Assembly: GCF_011752815.1 (NCBI RefSeq)
Contig: NZ_VWWV01000001.1
Location: 1,674,001-1,738,000, forward strand
DNA: 64,000 bases
Direction: 5' to 3'
DNA from: Enterobacter sp. Cy-643
GTDB lineage: Bacteria > Pseudomonadota > Gammaproteobacteria > Enterobacterales > Enterobacteriaceae
Below are positions 13,350 to 22,964 of the stretch, in pieces; position 1 is the first letter of the stretch; each line of letters begins with the position of its first letter. The translations under genes and the position numbers were made by a program. Under the pieces are notes generated by a model that did not search any database, was not told the origin of the DNA, and saw only the letters and a list, made by a program, of their open reading frames with translations.

Positions 13350-13378
13350 TAAAAAAAGCCGCCACTATAGGCGGCGGC
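13350..13378 (-). terminator. Intrinsic terminator between fumA and fumC
   Basis: On the minus strand GCCGCCGCC pairs with GGCGGC across a short loop and is followed by seven T residues. It begins just after the fumA stop and lies upstream of the fumC ribosome site. Confidence 0.8.
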
Positions 13379-13385
13379 TTGAGTA

Positions 13386-15032
13386 TTACTTAACGCATCG
13401 AGAGCACTGTGAGGCCTGAATTTTCTGGAAGAAGTCGTTGCCTTTGTCATCCACCAGGATGAACGCCGGGAAGTCTTCCACTTCGATTTTCCAGATGGCT
13501 TCCATACCCAGTTCCGGGTACTCCACACACTCCAGGCTCTTGATGCTATTTTGCGCCAGCACCGCCGCCGGCCCACCGATACTGCCCAGGTAGAATCCGC
13601 CGTGTTTGTGACAGGCATCGGTCACCTGCTGACTGCGGTTGCCTTTGGCCAGCATGATCATGCTGCCGCCGTTGGCCTGCAGCTGATCCACGTAGGAGTC
13701 CATGCGGCCCGCCGTGGTTGGCCCCAGGGAGCCGGAGGCGTAGCCGTCCGGCGTTTTAGCCGGGCCTGCGTAATAAATCGGGTGATCTTTCACGTACTGC
13801 GGCAGGTCTTCGCCGTTGTCGAGACGTTCTTTCAGTTTAGCGTGAGCGATGTCACGCGCCACAATAATGGTACCGGTTAACGACAGACGGGTGGACACCG
13901 GGAAGTCGGACAGCTGGGCGAGGATCTCTTTCATCGGACGGTTCAGGTTGACCTTCACGGCTTCCCCTTCCCCGGCCTGACGCAGCTCTTCCGGGATGTA
14001 CTTGCCCGGATTGTGCTCGAGCTTTTCAAGCCAGATACCGTCTTTGTTGATTTTGGCTTTAATGTTGCGGTCAGCGGAGCAGGACACGCCCATGCCAACC
14101 GGGCAGGATGCGCCGTGGCGCGGCAGACGAACGACGCGGATGTCGTGGGCAAAGTATTTGCCGCCGAATTGCGCGCCCAGGCCAAGATTCTGCGCTTCTT
14201 TCAGCAACTCTTCTTCCAGCTGCACGTCGCGGAACGCCTGACCGTATTCGTTACCTTCGGTTGGCAGGCCGTCGTAGTACTTGGTTGACGCCAGCTTCAC
14301 GGTTTTCAGCGTCGCTTCGGCAGAGGTACCGCCGATAACAAACGCCACGTGATACGGCGGGCAGGCTGCGGTGCCCAGGGTGCGCATTTTCTCCACCAGG
14401 TAATCTTTCAGCTTCGCCGGGGTGATCAGCGCTTTGGTTTCCTGATAGAGATAGGTTTTGTTAGCCGAACCGCCGCCTTTGGCGATGCACAGGAATTTGT
14501 ACTCGTCGCCGTCCACGCTGTAGAGATCAATCTGCGCCGGCAGGTTGGTGCCGGTATTCACCTCTTTGTACATATCCAGCGCGGCGTTCTGGGAGTAGCG
14601 CAGGTTATCTTCAATAAAGGTGTTGTAGACGCCGCGAGACAGCGCTTCTTCGTCGCCGCCGCCGGTCCAGACGCGCTGCCCCTTTTTACCCATGATGATG
14701 GCGGTGCCGGTGTCCTGGCAGGTCGGCAGAATACCTTTGGCGGCAATATCTGAGTTACGCAGGAACTGCAGCGCAACGTATTTATCGTTCTCGCTGGCTT
14801 CCGGATCGCTCAGAATGTCCGCCACCTGCTGCTGGTGCGCCGGGCGCAGCATAAACGAAGCGTCGTGGAAGGCATGCTGAGCCAGCAGCGTCAGTGCCTG
14901 AGGGTCAACCTTGAGGATTTGCTGGCCGTCAAACTCGGCGACGGAAACATAGTCTGAGCTCAGGAGGTAATATTCGGTCGGGTCTTTCTGGAGCGGAAAA
15001 GGCTCCTGGTAATGGAAGGGTTTATTCGACAT
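13386..15032 (-). CDS. fumA: Class I fumarase, FumA type
   Basis: Oxygen-sensitive [4Fe-4S] fumarase of the TCA cycle. 548 residues, the usual length. Likely cluster cysteines are in LPTCQDTG (about 105), AACPPYH (about 224) and VSCSADR (about 318). The C-terminal beta domain carries [25 protein letters not shown]. Position next to fumC and manA says FumA rather than anaerobic FumB. The start at 15032 follows GAGAGAAAT. The 206-base gap to manA holds divergent promoters. Confidence 0.95.
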   Translation of the reverse strand: MSNKPFHYQEPFPLQKDPTEYYLLSSDYVSVAEFDGQQILKVDPQALTLLAQHAFHDASFMLRPAHQQQVADILSDPEASENDKYVALQFLRNSDIAAKGILPTCQDTGTAIIMGKKGQRVWTGGGDEEALSRGVYNTFIEDNLRYSQNAALDMYKEVNTGTNLPAQIDLYSVDGDEYKFLCIAKGGGSANKTYLYQETKALITPAKLKDYLVEKMRTLGTAACPPYHVAFVIGGTSAEATLKTVKLASTKYYDGLPTEGNEYGQAFRDVQLEEELLKEAQNLGLGAQFGGKYFAHDIRVVRLPRHGASCPVGMGVSCSADRNIKAKINKDGIWLEKLEHNPGKYIPEELRQAGEGEAVKVNLNRPMKEILAQLSDFPVSTRLSLTGTIIVARDIAHAKLKERLDNGEDLPQYVKDHPIYYAGPAKTPDGYASGSLGPTTAGRMDSYVDQLQANGGSMIMLAKGNRSQQVTDACHKHGGFYLGSIGGPAAVLAQNSIKSLECVEYPELGMEAIWKIEVEDFPAFILVDDKGNDFFQKIQASQCSRCVK

Positions 15033-15238
15033 ATTTCTCTCACTTGCGACAACAGTAACGTTAATTTTTATATTTCAGCGCAGGATCTTACGCTGCGTTC
15101 CAAAAACAAGTCATAACATGCTACACAATTTTTTAACAGAAACTGAGACTAATACGACTTTTTGTTGCCCTGGTTACTTCCCCGCGGATAATTGGTTTAA
15201 TAACTGAAACTTCGATTCAATGATGACAGGGACCTGAG

Positions 15239-16414
15239 ATGCAAAAATTGATCAATGCGGTACAAAATTATGCCTGGGGAAGTGAAACGGCGCTAACGGA
15301 ACTGTACGGCATCGCCAACCCGCAGCATAAGCCCATGGCCGAACTGTGGATGGGCGCTCACCCAAAGAGTAGTTCAAAAGTGCTCGATGCCAACGGGCAA
15401 CCGCACGCATTGCGCGATGTGATTGACGCCGACAAACAAGCGCTGTTGGGGAAATCCGTTGCCGGGCGTTTTGGCGAGCTGCCTTTCCTGTTCAAAGTCC
15501 TTTGCGCCGCCCAGCCGCTTTCCATCCAGGTTCATCCGAACAAAAAAGCCTCTGAAATCGGTTTTGCCAAAGAAAATGCAGCGGGTATTCCGCTTGATGC
15601 CGCAGAACGTAACTACAAAGATCCTAACCATAAACCTGAACTGGTCTTTGCCCTGACGCCGTTCCTCGCGATGAACGCTTTCCGCGAATTCTCTGACATT
15701 GTTTCTTTGCTGCAGCCGGTTTCTGGCGCACATCCGCTGATTGCCCATTTCCTCCAGCAGCCAGGGGCCGAAAGCCTGGCGCAGCTGTTTGCTGGTCTGC
15801 TGAATATGCAGGGTGAAGAGAAATCTCTGGCGCTCGGCGTGCTAAAAGCGGCCCTGAACAGCCAGCAGGGCGAGCCGTGGGAGACCATTCGCGCGATCTC
15901 CGCGTTTTACCCAGATGACAGCGGTCTCTTCTCCCCGCTGCTGCTGAACGTGGTTAAGCTTGAGCCGGGCGAGGCAATGTTCCTGTTCGCCGAAACCCCA
16001 CACGCCTACCTGAACGGCGTGGCGCTGGAAGTGATGGCCAACTCTGACAACGTGCTGCGTGCCGGGCTGACGCCGAAGTACATCGACATTCCTGAACTGG
16101 TAGCCAACGTCAAATTTGAGCCAAAACCGGCCAACCAGCTGCTTACCCAGCCGCAGAAAAACGGCAGCGAGCTGGACTTCCCTATTCCTGTGGATGACTT
16201 TGCCTTTTCTTTGCACGACCTGAGCACGCAGGAAGCCACGCTGGCACAGCAAAGTGCCGCCATTGTGTTCTGCGTTGAAGGAGAAGCGGTGCTGACTAAA
16301 GACGAGCAGCGTCTGGAGCTGAAGCCGGGGGAGTCTGCGTTTATTAGCGCCGCCGAATCGCCAATCGCCGTCAGCGGCGTTGGCCGGGTAGCAAGAGTGT
16401 TTAATAAACTTTAA
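15239..16414 (+). CDS. manA: Mannose-6-phosphate isomerase
   Basis: Zinc enzyme interconverting mannose-6-phosphate and fructose-6-phosphate, for mannose use and for GDP-mannose supply. 391 residues. Zinc ligands Q97 and H99 (SIQVHPNK) and E134 (NHKPELVFAL) are at the E. coli positions; the C-terminal His ligand lies in FAETPHAYLNG. The start follows ACAGGGA. It is monocistronic with its own terminator. Confidence 0.97.
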   Translation: MQKLINAVQNYAWGSETALTELYGIANPQHKPMAELWMGAHPKSSSKVLDANGQPHALRDVIDADKQALLGKSVAGRFGELPFLFKVLCAAQPLSIQVHPNKKASEIGFAKENAAGIPLDAAERNYKDPNHKPELVFALTPFLAMNAFREFSDIVSLLQPVSGAHPLIAHFLQQPGAESLAQLFAGLLNMQGEEKSLALGVLKAALNSQQGEPWETIRAISAFYPDDSGLFSPLLLNVVKLEPGEAMFLFAETPHAYLNGVALEVMANSDNVLRAGLTPKYIDIPELVANVKFEPKPANQLLTQPQKNGSELDFPIPVDDFAFSLHDLSTQEATLAQQSAAIVFCVEGEAVLTKDEQRLELKPGESAFISAAESPIAVSGVGRVARVFNKL

Positions 16415-16463
16415 CTTACTGATCTTTTTAGCGCGTATTGCTAAGCTAGTAAGCACGTTGACG

Positions 16464-16490
16464 AAAACGCCTGGTAACGGGCGTTTTTCT
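16464..16490 (+). terminator. Intrinsic terminator of manA
   Basis: AAAACGCC / GGCGTTTT stem with an eight-base loop and a run of T residues, 50 bases after the manA stop. Confidence 0.8.
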
Positions 16491-16540
16491 TTCGCCCGGT
16501 GGGGGACGGCTGCCGGCTTCTATACATGGATAATGACACG

Positions 16541-18124
16541 ATGAAAAAATCTCTGGTTGCGGTTGGGGTAATTGTTGCGCTGGGCGTGGTATGGACCGGC
16601 GGGGCCTGGTTTACGGGTAAGCAGCTCGAAGGCCGTATGGCCGAAATGATTGATAACGCCAATGCTGAAATTAAAAACTCGGCGCCGGAATCAGGGCTGG
16701 TCCTCAGTTATCAGGACTACAAACGTGGACTTTTCCACAGTTCGGTACAGCTGGTTGTTAAACAGGCTGCCGGGACCAAAAACGCCCTGCTCACGCCGGA
16801 CCAAAGCGTGTTATTCAACGAAACCATCGACCATGGTCCTTTCCCGTTCGCGCAGCTGAAGAAATTCAACCTGATCCCGAGCATGGCGTCGATCCACACC
16901 GAACTGGTGAATAACGACGTGACCAAACATCTTTTCACGCTGACCAAAGATAAACCGCTTATCGGCGTGGAAACCCGCGTGGGCTACAGCGGGGCAACGT
17001 CTTCGGATATCGCTCTGGCGGCCATTGATGCCACCGAGGGGGAAGACAAGTTCAGCTTTAGCGGCGGCAAGTTCACCGCCGATGTGGACGGCGCAGGCAA
17101 TGAAATCGCCCTGTCCGGCTCGGCCGACAGCGGCCTTGTGAACACCGTTAACGAATACGGCCAGCGCGTACAGCTCTCTTTCAACGGGATCAAAACCGAC
17201 GGCGACAGCAAACGTAGCCTGTTTGACCAGCGCGTAGGCTCGCAGAAAGCAAGTATTGATAAGCTGTCCATGGTGGTGGATGGCAAAGAAATTGCCGTCG
17301 TTGAAGGCTTTAACCTGAACGCAAAGTCTGACTTACAGGACGATAAAAAGCACTTTACCGGGCAGTTCGACTATAGCCTTGATGCACTGAAAGTCCAGAA
17401 TCAAAATATGGGCAGCGGCAAGCTGACGCTTAAGCTTGGCAATATTGATGCCGCCGCACTACGCGAATTTACGCAGAAATACAACGCTGGCGTACAGCAG
17501 CTGATGGCCGACCCGGCGCTGCAGCAAAACCCTGAGCTCTATCAGCAAAAGTCCGTGGAGCTGATTAGCGCCAATCTGCCTCTGCTGCTGAAGGGCAACC
17601 CAATCATTACCGTCGCCCCGCTGAGCTGGAAGAACACGAAAGGCGAATCAACCTTTAACCTGTCCCTGTTTATGAAAGATCCACAGGGCGCAACCGGCCC
17701 GGCCAATTCGGCTGAAGAGCAGCTGGATCGCTACGTGAAATCTCTCGACGCAAAACTGGTTATCCCCATGCCGATGGCCACGGGGCTGATGGCCCAGGTT
17801 GCACAGCTGGAAGGCTATAGCCCGGAAGAGTCAGACAAACTCGCCAGCCAGCAGATCAAGGGCCTCGCCGCCATGGGCCAGATGTTCCGCGTCACCAAAG
17901 TTGACGGCGATAACATCACCACCAGCCTGCAATACGGTAATGGCAAAGCCTCCCTGAACGGCGAACAGATGTCGCTGGGCGAGCTGTTCAGCATGTTCGC
18001 GCTGCCGGCAGGCATGGGTGGACCGGCGCTGCAGGATAACGACAGCGATGCCGTCCCGCAGCCACAGGACGAAGCGCCGGGAGACGATGCTTCTCCGGAC
18101 GCCGCCCCGGCACCACTGCAATAA
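16541..18124 (+). CDS. ydgA: YdgA family protein (DUF945)
   Basis: Envelope protein of 527 residues with one N-terminal hydrophobic segment (about 4-22) that acts as an anchor or uncleaved signal; the rest should be periplasmic. It matches E. coli YdgA throughout, for example DHGPFPFAQLKKFNLIPSMAS and APLSWKNTKGES. Family function is only partly known: E. coli YdgA is an inner-membrane protein that can form dimers. The C-terminal 30 residues are Asp/Pro/Ala-rich. The start at 16541 (MKKSLVAVGV) fits the family; an ATG at 16526 in the same frame is possible, and ribosome sites are weak at both. Confidence 0.9.
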   Translation: MKKSLVAVGVIVALGVVWTGGAWFTGKQLEGRMAEMIDNANAEIKNSAPESGLVLSYQDYKRGLFHSSVQLVVKQAAGTKNALLTPDQSVLFNETIDHGPFPFAQLKKFNLIPSMASIHTELVNNDVTKHLFTLTKDKPLIGVETRVGYSGATSSDIALAAIDATEGEDKFSFSGGKFTADVDGAGNEIALSGSADSGLVNTVNEYGQRVQLSFNGIKTDGDSKRSLFDQRVGSQKASIDKLSMVVDGKEIAVVEGFNLNAKSDLQDDKKHFTGQFDYSLDALKVQNQNMGSGKLTLKLGNIDAAALREFTQKYNAGVQQLMADPALQQNPELYQQKSVELISANLPLLLKGNPIITVAPLSWKNTKGESTFNLSLFMKDPQGATGPANSAEEQLDRYVKSLDAKLVIPMPMATGLMAQVAQLEGYSPEESDKLASQQIKGLAAMGQMFRVTKVDGDNITTSLQYGNGKASLNGEQMSLGELFSMFALPAGMGGPALQDNDSDAVPQPQDEAPGDDASPDAAPAPLQ

Positions 18125-18131
18125 ACCCTAC

Positions 18132-18159
18132 AAAAACCCGCCAGATGGCGGGTTTTTTA
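18132..18159 (+). terminator. Intrinsic terminator of ydgA
   Basis: ACCCGCC / GGCGGGT stem with an AGAT loop and TTTTTT, 8 bases after the ydgA stop. Confidence 0.88.
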
Positions 18160-18241
18160 GTTTCTGTCGGGTCAACAGTAAATCCTTCATCCCCAAGCAA
18201 GCCCTTAGCCACAAATACGTTCTATGGTGAAGCGGCTAAAG

Positions 18242-18683
18242 TTCCGTTCACTTCCAGTCCTGGGTCGGCTGAGATGCGTTCCCGACGCTCTCGGCCACAA
18301 CGTCTCGGCTTCTTTTACCCTCACCCTAACCCTCTCCCTGGAAGGGAGAGGGAATACACAATGTTTCCCGTAGATTTTGTTTTCTCCCTCGCCCCTTTGG
18401 GGAGAGGGCTGGGGTGAGGGGAGATTTGTCCCCGGCTCTCATCGCCCCCGGTGATGACCCAACTCAGGCGGGGTTGAGCTGTCGGGAACAGCGAAAGAGA
18501 GCGATCGTCGGGAACGCATCGCGAACGACCCCGAATGTTTGGGTGATAGCCGGTGGGTTTACCGCTTCTGCGGCGATGAGCTTGCCGGGCGCTGGGGGTT
18601 GTCAGGGGGCATGGCGTAATGCCCCCTGACACGTTCACCGTGCTCTGAACGTACATGGGAAATTGATCTACGGGTGAACGGAA
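18242..18683. repeat. Nested inverted-repeat element, gene-free
   Basis: A 442-base stretch built of concentric inverted repeats. Outer arms TTCCGTTCAC (18242-18251) and GTGAACGGAA (18674-18683). Middle arms GCGTTCCCGACG (18276-18287) and its complement at 18506-18517. Inner arms CCCTCACCC (18318-18326) and GGGTGAGGG (18412-18420), with two local hairpins of the CCCTCTCCC / GGGAGAGGG type inside. A separate hairpin with 13-bp arms (TGTCAGGGGGCAT) lies at 18600-18631. Similar CCCTCACCC..CCCTCTCCC units are common dispersed repeats in enterobacterial intergenic DNA. It could be a REP/BIME-like cluster or a non-autonomous mobile element; no transposase and no convincing coding frame is present. 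Confidence 0.7.
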
Positions 18684-18786
18684 TCACTGCGAAGCGAAAG
18701 ATATCTCCCGTAAGATTTCAAAGGAAAATCTGTATAAGCGACAGATGCGCTATCGGCATGATTAATTCATGCTGTTCCTGAAAAAG

Positions 18787-19821
18787 TTAGTTTTTAATGG
18801 TAATTAACCGGGCGGGCATAATCTGATTGCTGAACACGACGTCGCTTTCCTGGGCTCGCTGGAGAATACGCTGTGCCGCGCTGCGGCCAATTTCTCTCGC
18901 AGGCGTCGTCACCCAGGTCATCGGCACGTCGTCCAGGTCATCCTCTGTGACTTCGGCAAAGCCTGCTAGCGCGATGTGCCGGTCGTAATAACTGTCCACG
19001 CTGCCGCCGCCCATCTGCCAGCCCGCACGGGTCAGGCCGAACCAGGCCCCCATCGCCACGGTGCTGTTGTGGCAAACCACCGCGCTGATGGTCGGGAAGT
19101 TGTGCAGCAGTTCGGTGATGGCATCCGCCGCCTGCTTCTGGCTCGGCTCGCACTCAAGGATCCAGTCGCTGTGGAAAGGTAACCCATGCTGCATCAGGGT
19201 GGCGCAAAAGCCGCCCAGCCGCTCAGCACGCGTTAACGACGAGCTACGCCCGCCCAGCCAGGCAATACGCTGATGCCCGCGTTTAATCAGATGCTCGGTC
19301 ACCATTTGCGCCGCCTGCATATTATCCGGGCGGATAATATCAACCTCATCGAGATAGCTCGCTCGTGAGGCAAAGACCAGCGGCACTTTATTTTGTATCG
19401 CCATATCCCGTAGATCCGCGCCCTGGCCTGCCGCGCCGGCGATAATAATGCCGTCCACGCCCTGGGCCACCAGCGTGTCGAAACAACGCTGCATGTGCTG
19501 CCCCTGACTACCGCTCTGGGTGAGAAACAGAAGCTGCCCCTGTTGCTCCAGCGCTTCCGTTAACCCGGCGGTTAACTCCGCATAAAAAGGATTACAGAGG
19601 TCGCGGACAATCAGGCCAATCACCCCGCTCTGGCCACCGCGCAGCGAAGCGGCCTGGCGATTACGGACAAAACCTAACTTTTCGATAGCCTCATTCACCC
19701 GCTGACCGGTGGCGGTGGAGATCCTCCCCTTACCGCTAAGCACCAGCGATACCGTGGTCACCGAGACACCTGCGGCCTCGGCAACCTCGTTGATAGTGAT
19801 TCTTTTGGTCAGCGTCGACAT
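18787..19821 (-). CDS. malI: LacI-family repressor MalI
   Basis: Repressor of malXY and of itself. 344 residues. Helix-turn-helix at about 8-30 (ITINEVAEAAGVSVTTVSLVLSGKGRIS), hinge to about 65, then the periplasmic-binding-like effector domain. It matches E. coli MalI, including GLIVRDLCNPFYAELTAGLTEAL. It is divergent from malX, with two palindromic operators between. The natural inducer is unknown. The start at 19821 follows GGAGGATCTGACTTAACG, a slightly long spacing. Confidence 0.94.
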   Translation of the reverse strand: MSTLTKRITINEVAEAAGVSVTTVSLVLSGKGRISTATGQRVNEAIEKLGFVRNRQAASLRGGQSGVIGLIVRDLCNPFYAELTAGLTEALEQQGQLLFLTQSGSQGQHMQRCFDTLVAQGVDGIIIAGAAGQGADLRDMAIQNKVPLVFASRASYLDEVDIIRPDNMQAAQMVTEHLIKRGHQRIAWLGGRSSSLTRAERLGGFCATLMQHGLPFHSDWILECEPSQKQAADAITELLHNFPTISAVVCHNSTVAMGAWFGLTRAGWQMGGGSVDSYYDRHIALAGFAEVTEDDLDDVPMTWVTTPAREIGRSAAQRILQRAQESDVVFSNQIMPARLITIKN

Positions 19822-19858
19822 CGTTAAGTCAGATCCTCCGTGAATCGATAAATATAAA

Positions 19859-19874
19859 GATAAAACGTTTTACT
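19859..19874. promoter_or_regulatory. MalI operator, malI-proximal
   Basis: GATAAAACGTTTTACT, a one-off copy of the GATAAAACGTTTTATC palindrome bound by E. coli MalI. It lies 38 bases from the malI start and so fits autorepression. Confidence 0.8.
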
Positions 19875-19910
19875 AATGCTGGCACATTCAACTTCATTAT
19901 GCGCGGTAAT

Positions 19911-19930
19911 TCTGCGATCGTCCTCACGAT
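19911..19930 (+). promoter_or_regulatory. Possible CRP site in the malI-malX region
   Basis: TGCGA, six bases, TCACG: eight of ten core CRP positions match. CRP control of this divergent promoter is known in E. coli; the site here is a reading by eye. Confidence 0.4.
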
Positions 19931-19937
19931 AAAATTG

Positions 19938-19953
19938 GGTAAAACGTTTTATC
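19938..19953. promoter_or_regulatory. MalI operator, malX-proximal
   Basis: GGTAAAACGTTTTATC, differing from the ideal palindrome at one base and 54 bases before the malX start. With the other copy it makes a pair 79 bases apart, centre to centre. Confidence 0.82.
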
Positions 19954-20006
19954 ATTTTCAAACTTTACTACACAACACCTCATTTTAACCGGGTCAAGGA
20001 GTCGTG

Positions 20007-21596
20007 ATGGCGGCTAATACACCACAAAAAAAATCGCTTTGGGAGTTTTTCCAAAACCTCGGCAAGACTTTTATGCTGCCGGTGGCGCTGCTGTCGTTCT
20101 GCGGCATCATGCTGGGGATCGGCAGCTCGCTGAGCAGCCATGACGTTGTTACCGAGATCCCGTGGTTGGGTAACCCGGTTTTACAGCTGATCTTTACCTG
20201 GATGAGCAAAATGGGCTCATTCGCGTTCAGCTTCCTGCCGGTGATGTTCTGTATCGCCATCCCGCTGGGCCTGGCGCGTGAAAATAAAGGCGTGGCCGCC
20301 TTCGCCGGCTTTGTCGGCTATATGGTGATGAACCTCGCGGTAAACTTCTGGCTGACCGCCAAAGGCATCCTGCCAACGACCGATGCGGCAATCCTCAAAG
20401 CCAACAACATTCAAAGCGTGCTCGGCGTTCAGTCTATTGATACCGGTATTCTCGGCGCAGTCATTGCCGGGATTATTGTTTATCTGCTGCACGAGCGTTT
20501 TCACAATATCCGCCTACCGGACGCGTTAGCGTTCTTCGGCGGCACCCGCTTTGTGCCCATTATTACCACCCTGGTGATGGGGCTGGTTGGCCTGGTTATC
20601 CCGCTGATCTGGCCAATTTTTGCCGCCGGAATCAACGCCCTGGGCTACATGATCCACAGTGCAGGTATCTTCGGGCCAATGATCTTCGGTACCGGGGAAC
20701 GCCTGCTGCTGCCGTTCGGCCTGCAGCACATTCTGGTGGCTCTGATTCGCTTCACCGAAGCGGGCGGCACCATGGACGTGTGCGGTCACACCGTGAGCGG
20801 CGCGCTGACTATCTTCCAGGCGCAGCTGAGCTGCCCGACCACCCACGGCTTCTCTGAAAGCGCAACGCAGTTCCTGTCTCAGGGTAAAATGCCAGCCTTC
20901 CTCGGCGGTCTGCCGGGTGCCGCGCTGGCGATGTACCACTGCGCCCGCCCGGAAAATCGCCATAAAATTAAAGGGCTGTTGATCTCCGGCGTGATTGCCT
21001 GCGTGGTGGGTGGCACTACCGAGCCTATCGAGTTCCTGTTCCTGTTCGTCGCGCCGGTGCTATACCTGATTCACGCCGTGCTGACCGGGATTGGCTTCAC
21101 CATGATGTCCGTGCTGGGCGTGACTATCGGCAACACCGACGGCAACATTATTGACTTCTTCGTCTTCGGCGTGCTGCACGGCCTGTCCACCAAATGGTAT
21201 ATGGTGCCGGTTGTGGCCGCGGTGTGGTTCGCTGGCTACTATGCTATCTTCCGCTTCGCCATTACCCGCTTCAATATCAAAACCCCAGGGCGTGATATTG
21301 AAACCACTACCGCAGAAAAACCGGTTGGCGGCCACACGGGGAAATCCGGCTATAACGTGCCGGCTATTCTGGCGGCGCTGGGCGGCAGCGATAACATTTC
21401 GACGCTGGATAACTGCATCACTCGCCTGCGCCTGTCGGTTAAAGATATGTCGCTGGTGGATACCGCAGCGCTGAAGGCCAACCGCGCCATCGGCGTGGTG
21501 AAGCTCAACGAGCACAACCTGCAGGTGGTTATCGGCCCTCAGGTTCAGTCGGTGAAAGATGAAATGGTCGGCCTGATGCGAACCGTCGAGGCTTAA
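20007..21596 (+). CDS. malX: PTS enzyme IICB MalX
   Basis: Sugar phosphotransferase permease of the glucose/maltose family. 529 residues. The IIC membrane domain covers about 1-400 and the cytoplasmic IIB domain about 445-529, with the phosphorylated cysteine in DNCITRLRLSVKD. E. coli MalX can carry glucose and maltose, but its natural substrate is unknown. The ATG at 20007 is preferred over the GTG at 20004 because of spacing from AAGGA. malY follows 64 bases on, after a strong hairpin. Confidence 0.94.
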   Translation: MAANTPQKKSLWEFFQNLGKTFMLPVALLSFCGIMLGIGSSLSSHDVVTEIPWLGNPVLQLIFTWMSKMGSFAFSFLPVMFCIAIPLGLARENKGVAAFAGFVGYMVMNLAVNFWLTAKGILPTTDAAILKANNIQSVLGVQSIDTGILGAVIAGIIVYLLHERFHNIRLPDALAFFGGTRFVPIITTLVMGLVGLVIPLIWPIFAAGINALGYMIHSAGIFGPMIFGTGERLLLPFGLQHILVALIRFTEAGGTMDVCGHTVSGALTIFQAQLSCPTTHGFSESATQFLSQGKMPAFLGGLPGAALAMYHCARPENRHKIKGLLISGVIACVVGGTTEPIEFLFLFVAPVLYLIHAVLTGIGFTMMSVLGVTIGNTDGNIIDFFVFGVLHGLSTKWYMVPVVAAVWFAGYYAIFRFAITRFNIKTPGRDIETTTAEKPVGGHTGKSGYNVPAILAALGGSDNISTLDNCITRLRLSVKDMSLVDTAALKANRAIGVVKLNEHNLQVVIGPQVQSVKDEMVGLMRTVEA

Positions 21597-21602
21597 TGGA
21601 AC

Positions 21603-21624
21603 AAAGAGCGCTTCGGCGCTCTTT
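21603..21624 (+). other. Hairpin between malX and malY
   Basis: Perfect 9-bp stem AAAGAGCGC / GCGCTCTTT closed by TTCG. No T run follows, so it is more likely an mRNA-stabilising or partial attenuating hairpin than a full terminator. Confidence 0.6.
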
Positions 21625-21660
21625 GATTGCTGACTAAAAGGGAAAAAGCTGTGAGGTTTT

Positions 21661-22833
21661 ATGTTTGATTTTTCTGTTCCGGTAGATCGCCACGGCACCT
21701 GGTGCACCCAGTGGGACTATGTCGCTGACCGCTTTGGCGCGGCCGACCTGCTGCCCTTCACCATCTCCGACATGGATTTCCCCACCGCGCCCTGCATTCT
21801 TGATGCCCTGCAAAAACGGCTGGCACACGGCGTGCTCGGCTATAGCCGCTGGAAGAACGACGATTTTCTCTCCGCCATCGCCCACTGGTATCAGCAGCGT
21901 TTCGGCAGCAGCATCGACCCGGAGAGCGTAGTCTACGGTCCTTCAGTGATTTACATGGTTTCGCAGCTTATACGCCAGTGGTCGCAGCCGGGCGACGGCA
22001 TGCTGATTCATACCCCCGCGTACGATGCGTTCTACAAAGCAATTGAAGGCAACCAGCGTCAGGTTCTGAGCGCGCCGCTGCAAAAAACGGCACAAGGCTG
22101 GCACTGCGATATGGCGGAGCTGGAAACCCTGCTCGCCAGGCCTGAATGTAAAATCATGCTGCTTTGCAGCCCGCATAATCCGACAGGCAAAGTCTGGACG
22201 CGGACAGAGCTGCAAACCCTGGCTGAACTCTGCACACGCCACGGCGTGCGGGTTATCAGCGATGAGATCCATATGGATATGGTGTGGGGCGAAAACCGCC
22301 ATATTCCGTGGTGCGACGTCGGGCACGACGGCTGGGCGCTGTTCACCTCCGGCTCTAAAAGCTTCAACATCCCCGCGCTCACTGGCGCTTATGGCCTGAT
22401 ACATAATGCGGACGACCGCCAGCAATACCTGAACGTACTCAAAGGGCAGGACGGCCTTTCCTCTCCGGCGGTGCTGGCAATAGTGGCTCATATCGCCGCC
22501 TACCGCGAAGGTCAGCCCTGGCTGGATGCGCTGCGGGACTACCTGCAAAGCAATCTACAGTTCGTGGCCGACAGGCTGAACCAGGCGTTCCCGGAGCTGA
22601 ACTGGCAGCCGCCGCAGTCAACCTATCTGGCCTGGATTGATTTACGCCCGCTGGGGCTGGACGACAGAGCGCTGCAGAAAGTGCTTATTGAAGAGCAGAA
22701 GGTCGCCATTATGCCGGGCTATACCTACGGTGAAGAGGGTAACGGTTTTGTACGCCTCAACGCCGGATGTCCGCGAGTCAAACTTGAGGCCGGCGTCGAG
22801 CGGCTTATCGCCGGCATTCGCTCGCTGCAATAA
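21661..22833 (+). CDS. malY: MalY, PLP-dependent cystathionine beta-lyase and modulator of MalT
   Basis: Fold type I PLP enzyme with C-S lyase activity; in E. coli it also binds and inhibits the maltose activator MalT independently of catalysis. 390 residues. The PLP lysine is in SGSKSFNIPAL, SDEIHMDMVW holds the cofactor Asp, and LLCSPHNPTGKVW the conserved Asn. Length and sequence follow E. coli MalY closely. Second gene of malXY; a terminator follows directly. Confidence 0.95.
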   Translation: MFDFSVPVDRHGTWCTQWDYVADRFGAADLLPFTISDMDFPTAPCILDALQKRLAHGVLGYSRWKNDDFLSAIAHWYQQRFGSSIDPESVVYGPSVIYMVSQLIRQWSQPGDGMLIHTPAYDAFYKAIEGNQRQVLSAPLQKTAQGWHCDMAELETLLARPECKIMLLCSPHNPTGKVWTRTELQTLAELCTRHGVRVISDEIHMDMVWGENRHIPWCDVGHDGWALFTSGSKSFNIPALTGAYGLIHNADDRQQYLNVLKGQDGLSSPAVLAIVAHIAAYREGQPWLDALRDYLQSNLQFVADRLNQAFPELNWQPPQSTYLAWIDLRPLGLDDRALQKVLIEEQKVAIMPGYTYGEEGNGFVRLNAGCPRVKLEAGVERLIAGIRSLQ

Positions 22834-22840
22834 TCATTTC

Positions 22841-22864
22841 AGGGGAGCGCGCTCCCCTTTTCTT
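22841..22864 (+). terminator. Intrinsic terminator of malXY
   Basis: AGGGGAGC / GCTCCCCT palindrome followed by TTTTCTT, 7 bases after the malY stop. Confidence 0.85.
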
Positions 22865-22964
22865 CTGCCGCATTCACCTTCCCGTCATGTTTCCGACACC
22901 CAACCGACACACAATCTTCACCCGTCCCCGGTATGCTCCTCACCATTAAAAACAGGAGCAAATC

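Noticed and set aside
21603-21624. Full terminator between malX and malY
   Set aside because: The stem is perfect, but no T run follows and malXY is an operon in E. coli; recorded as a hairpin only.
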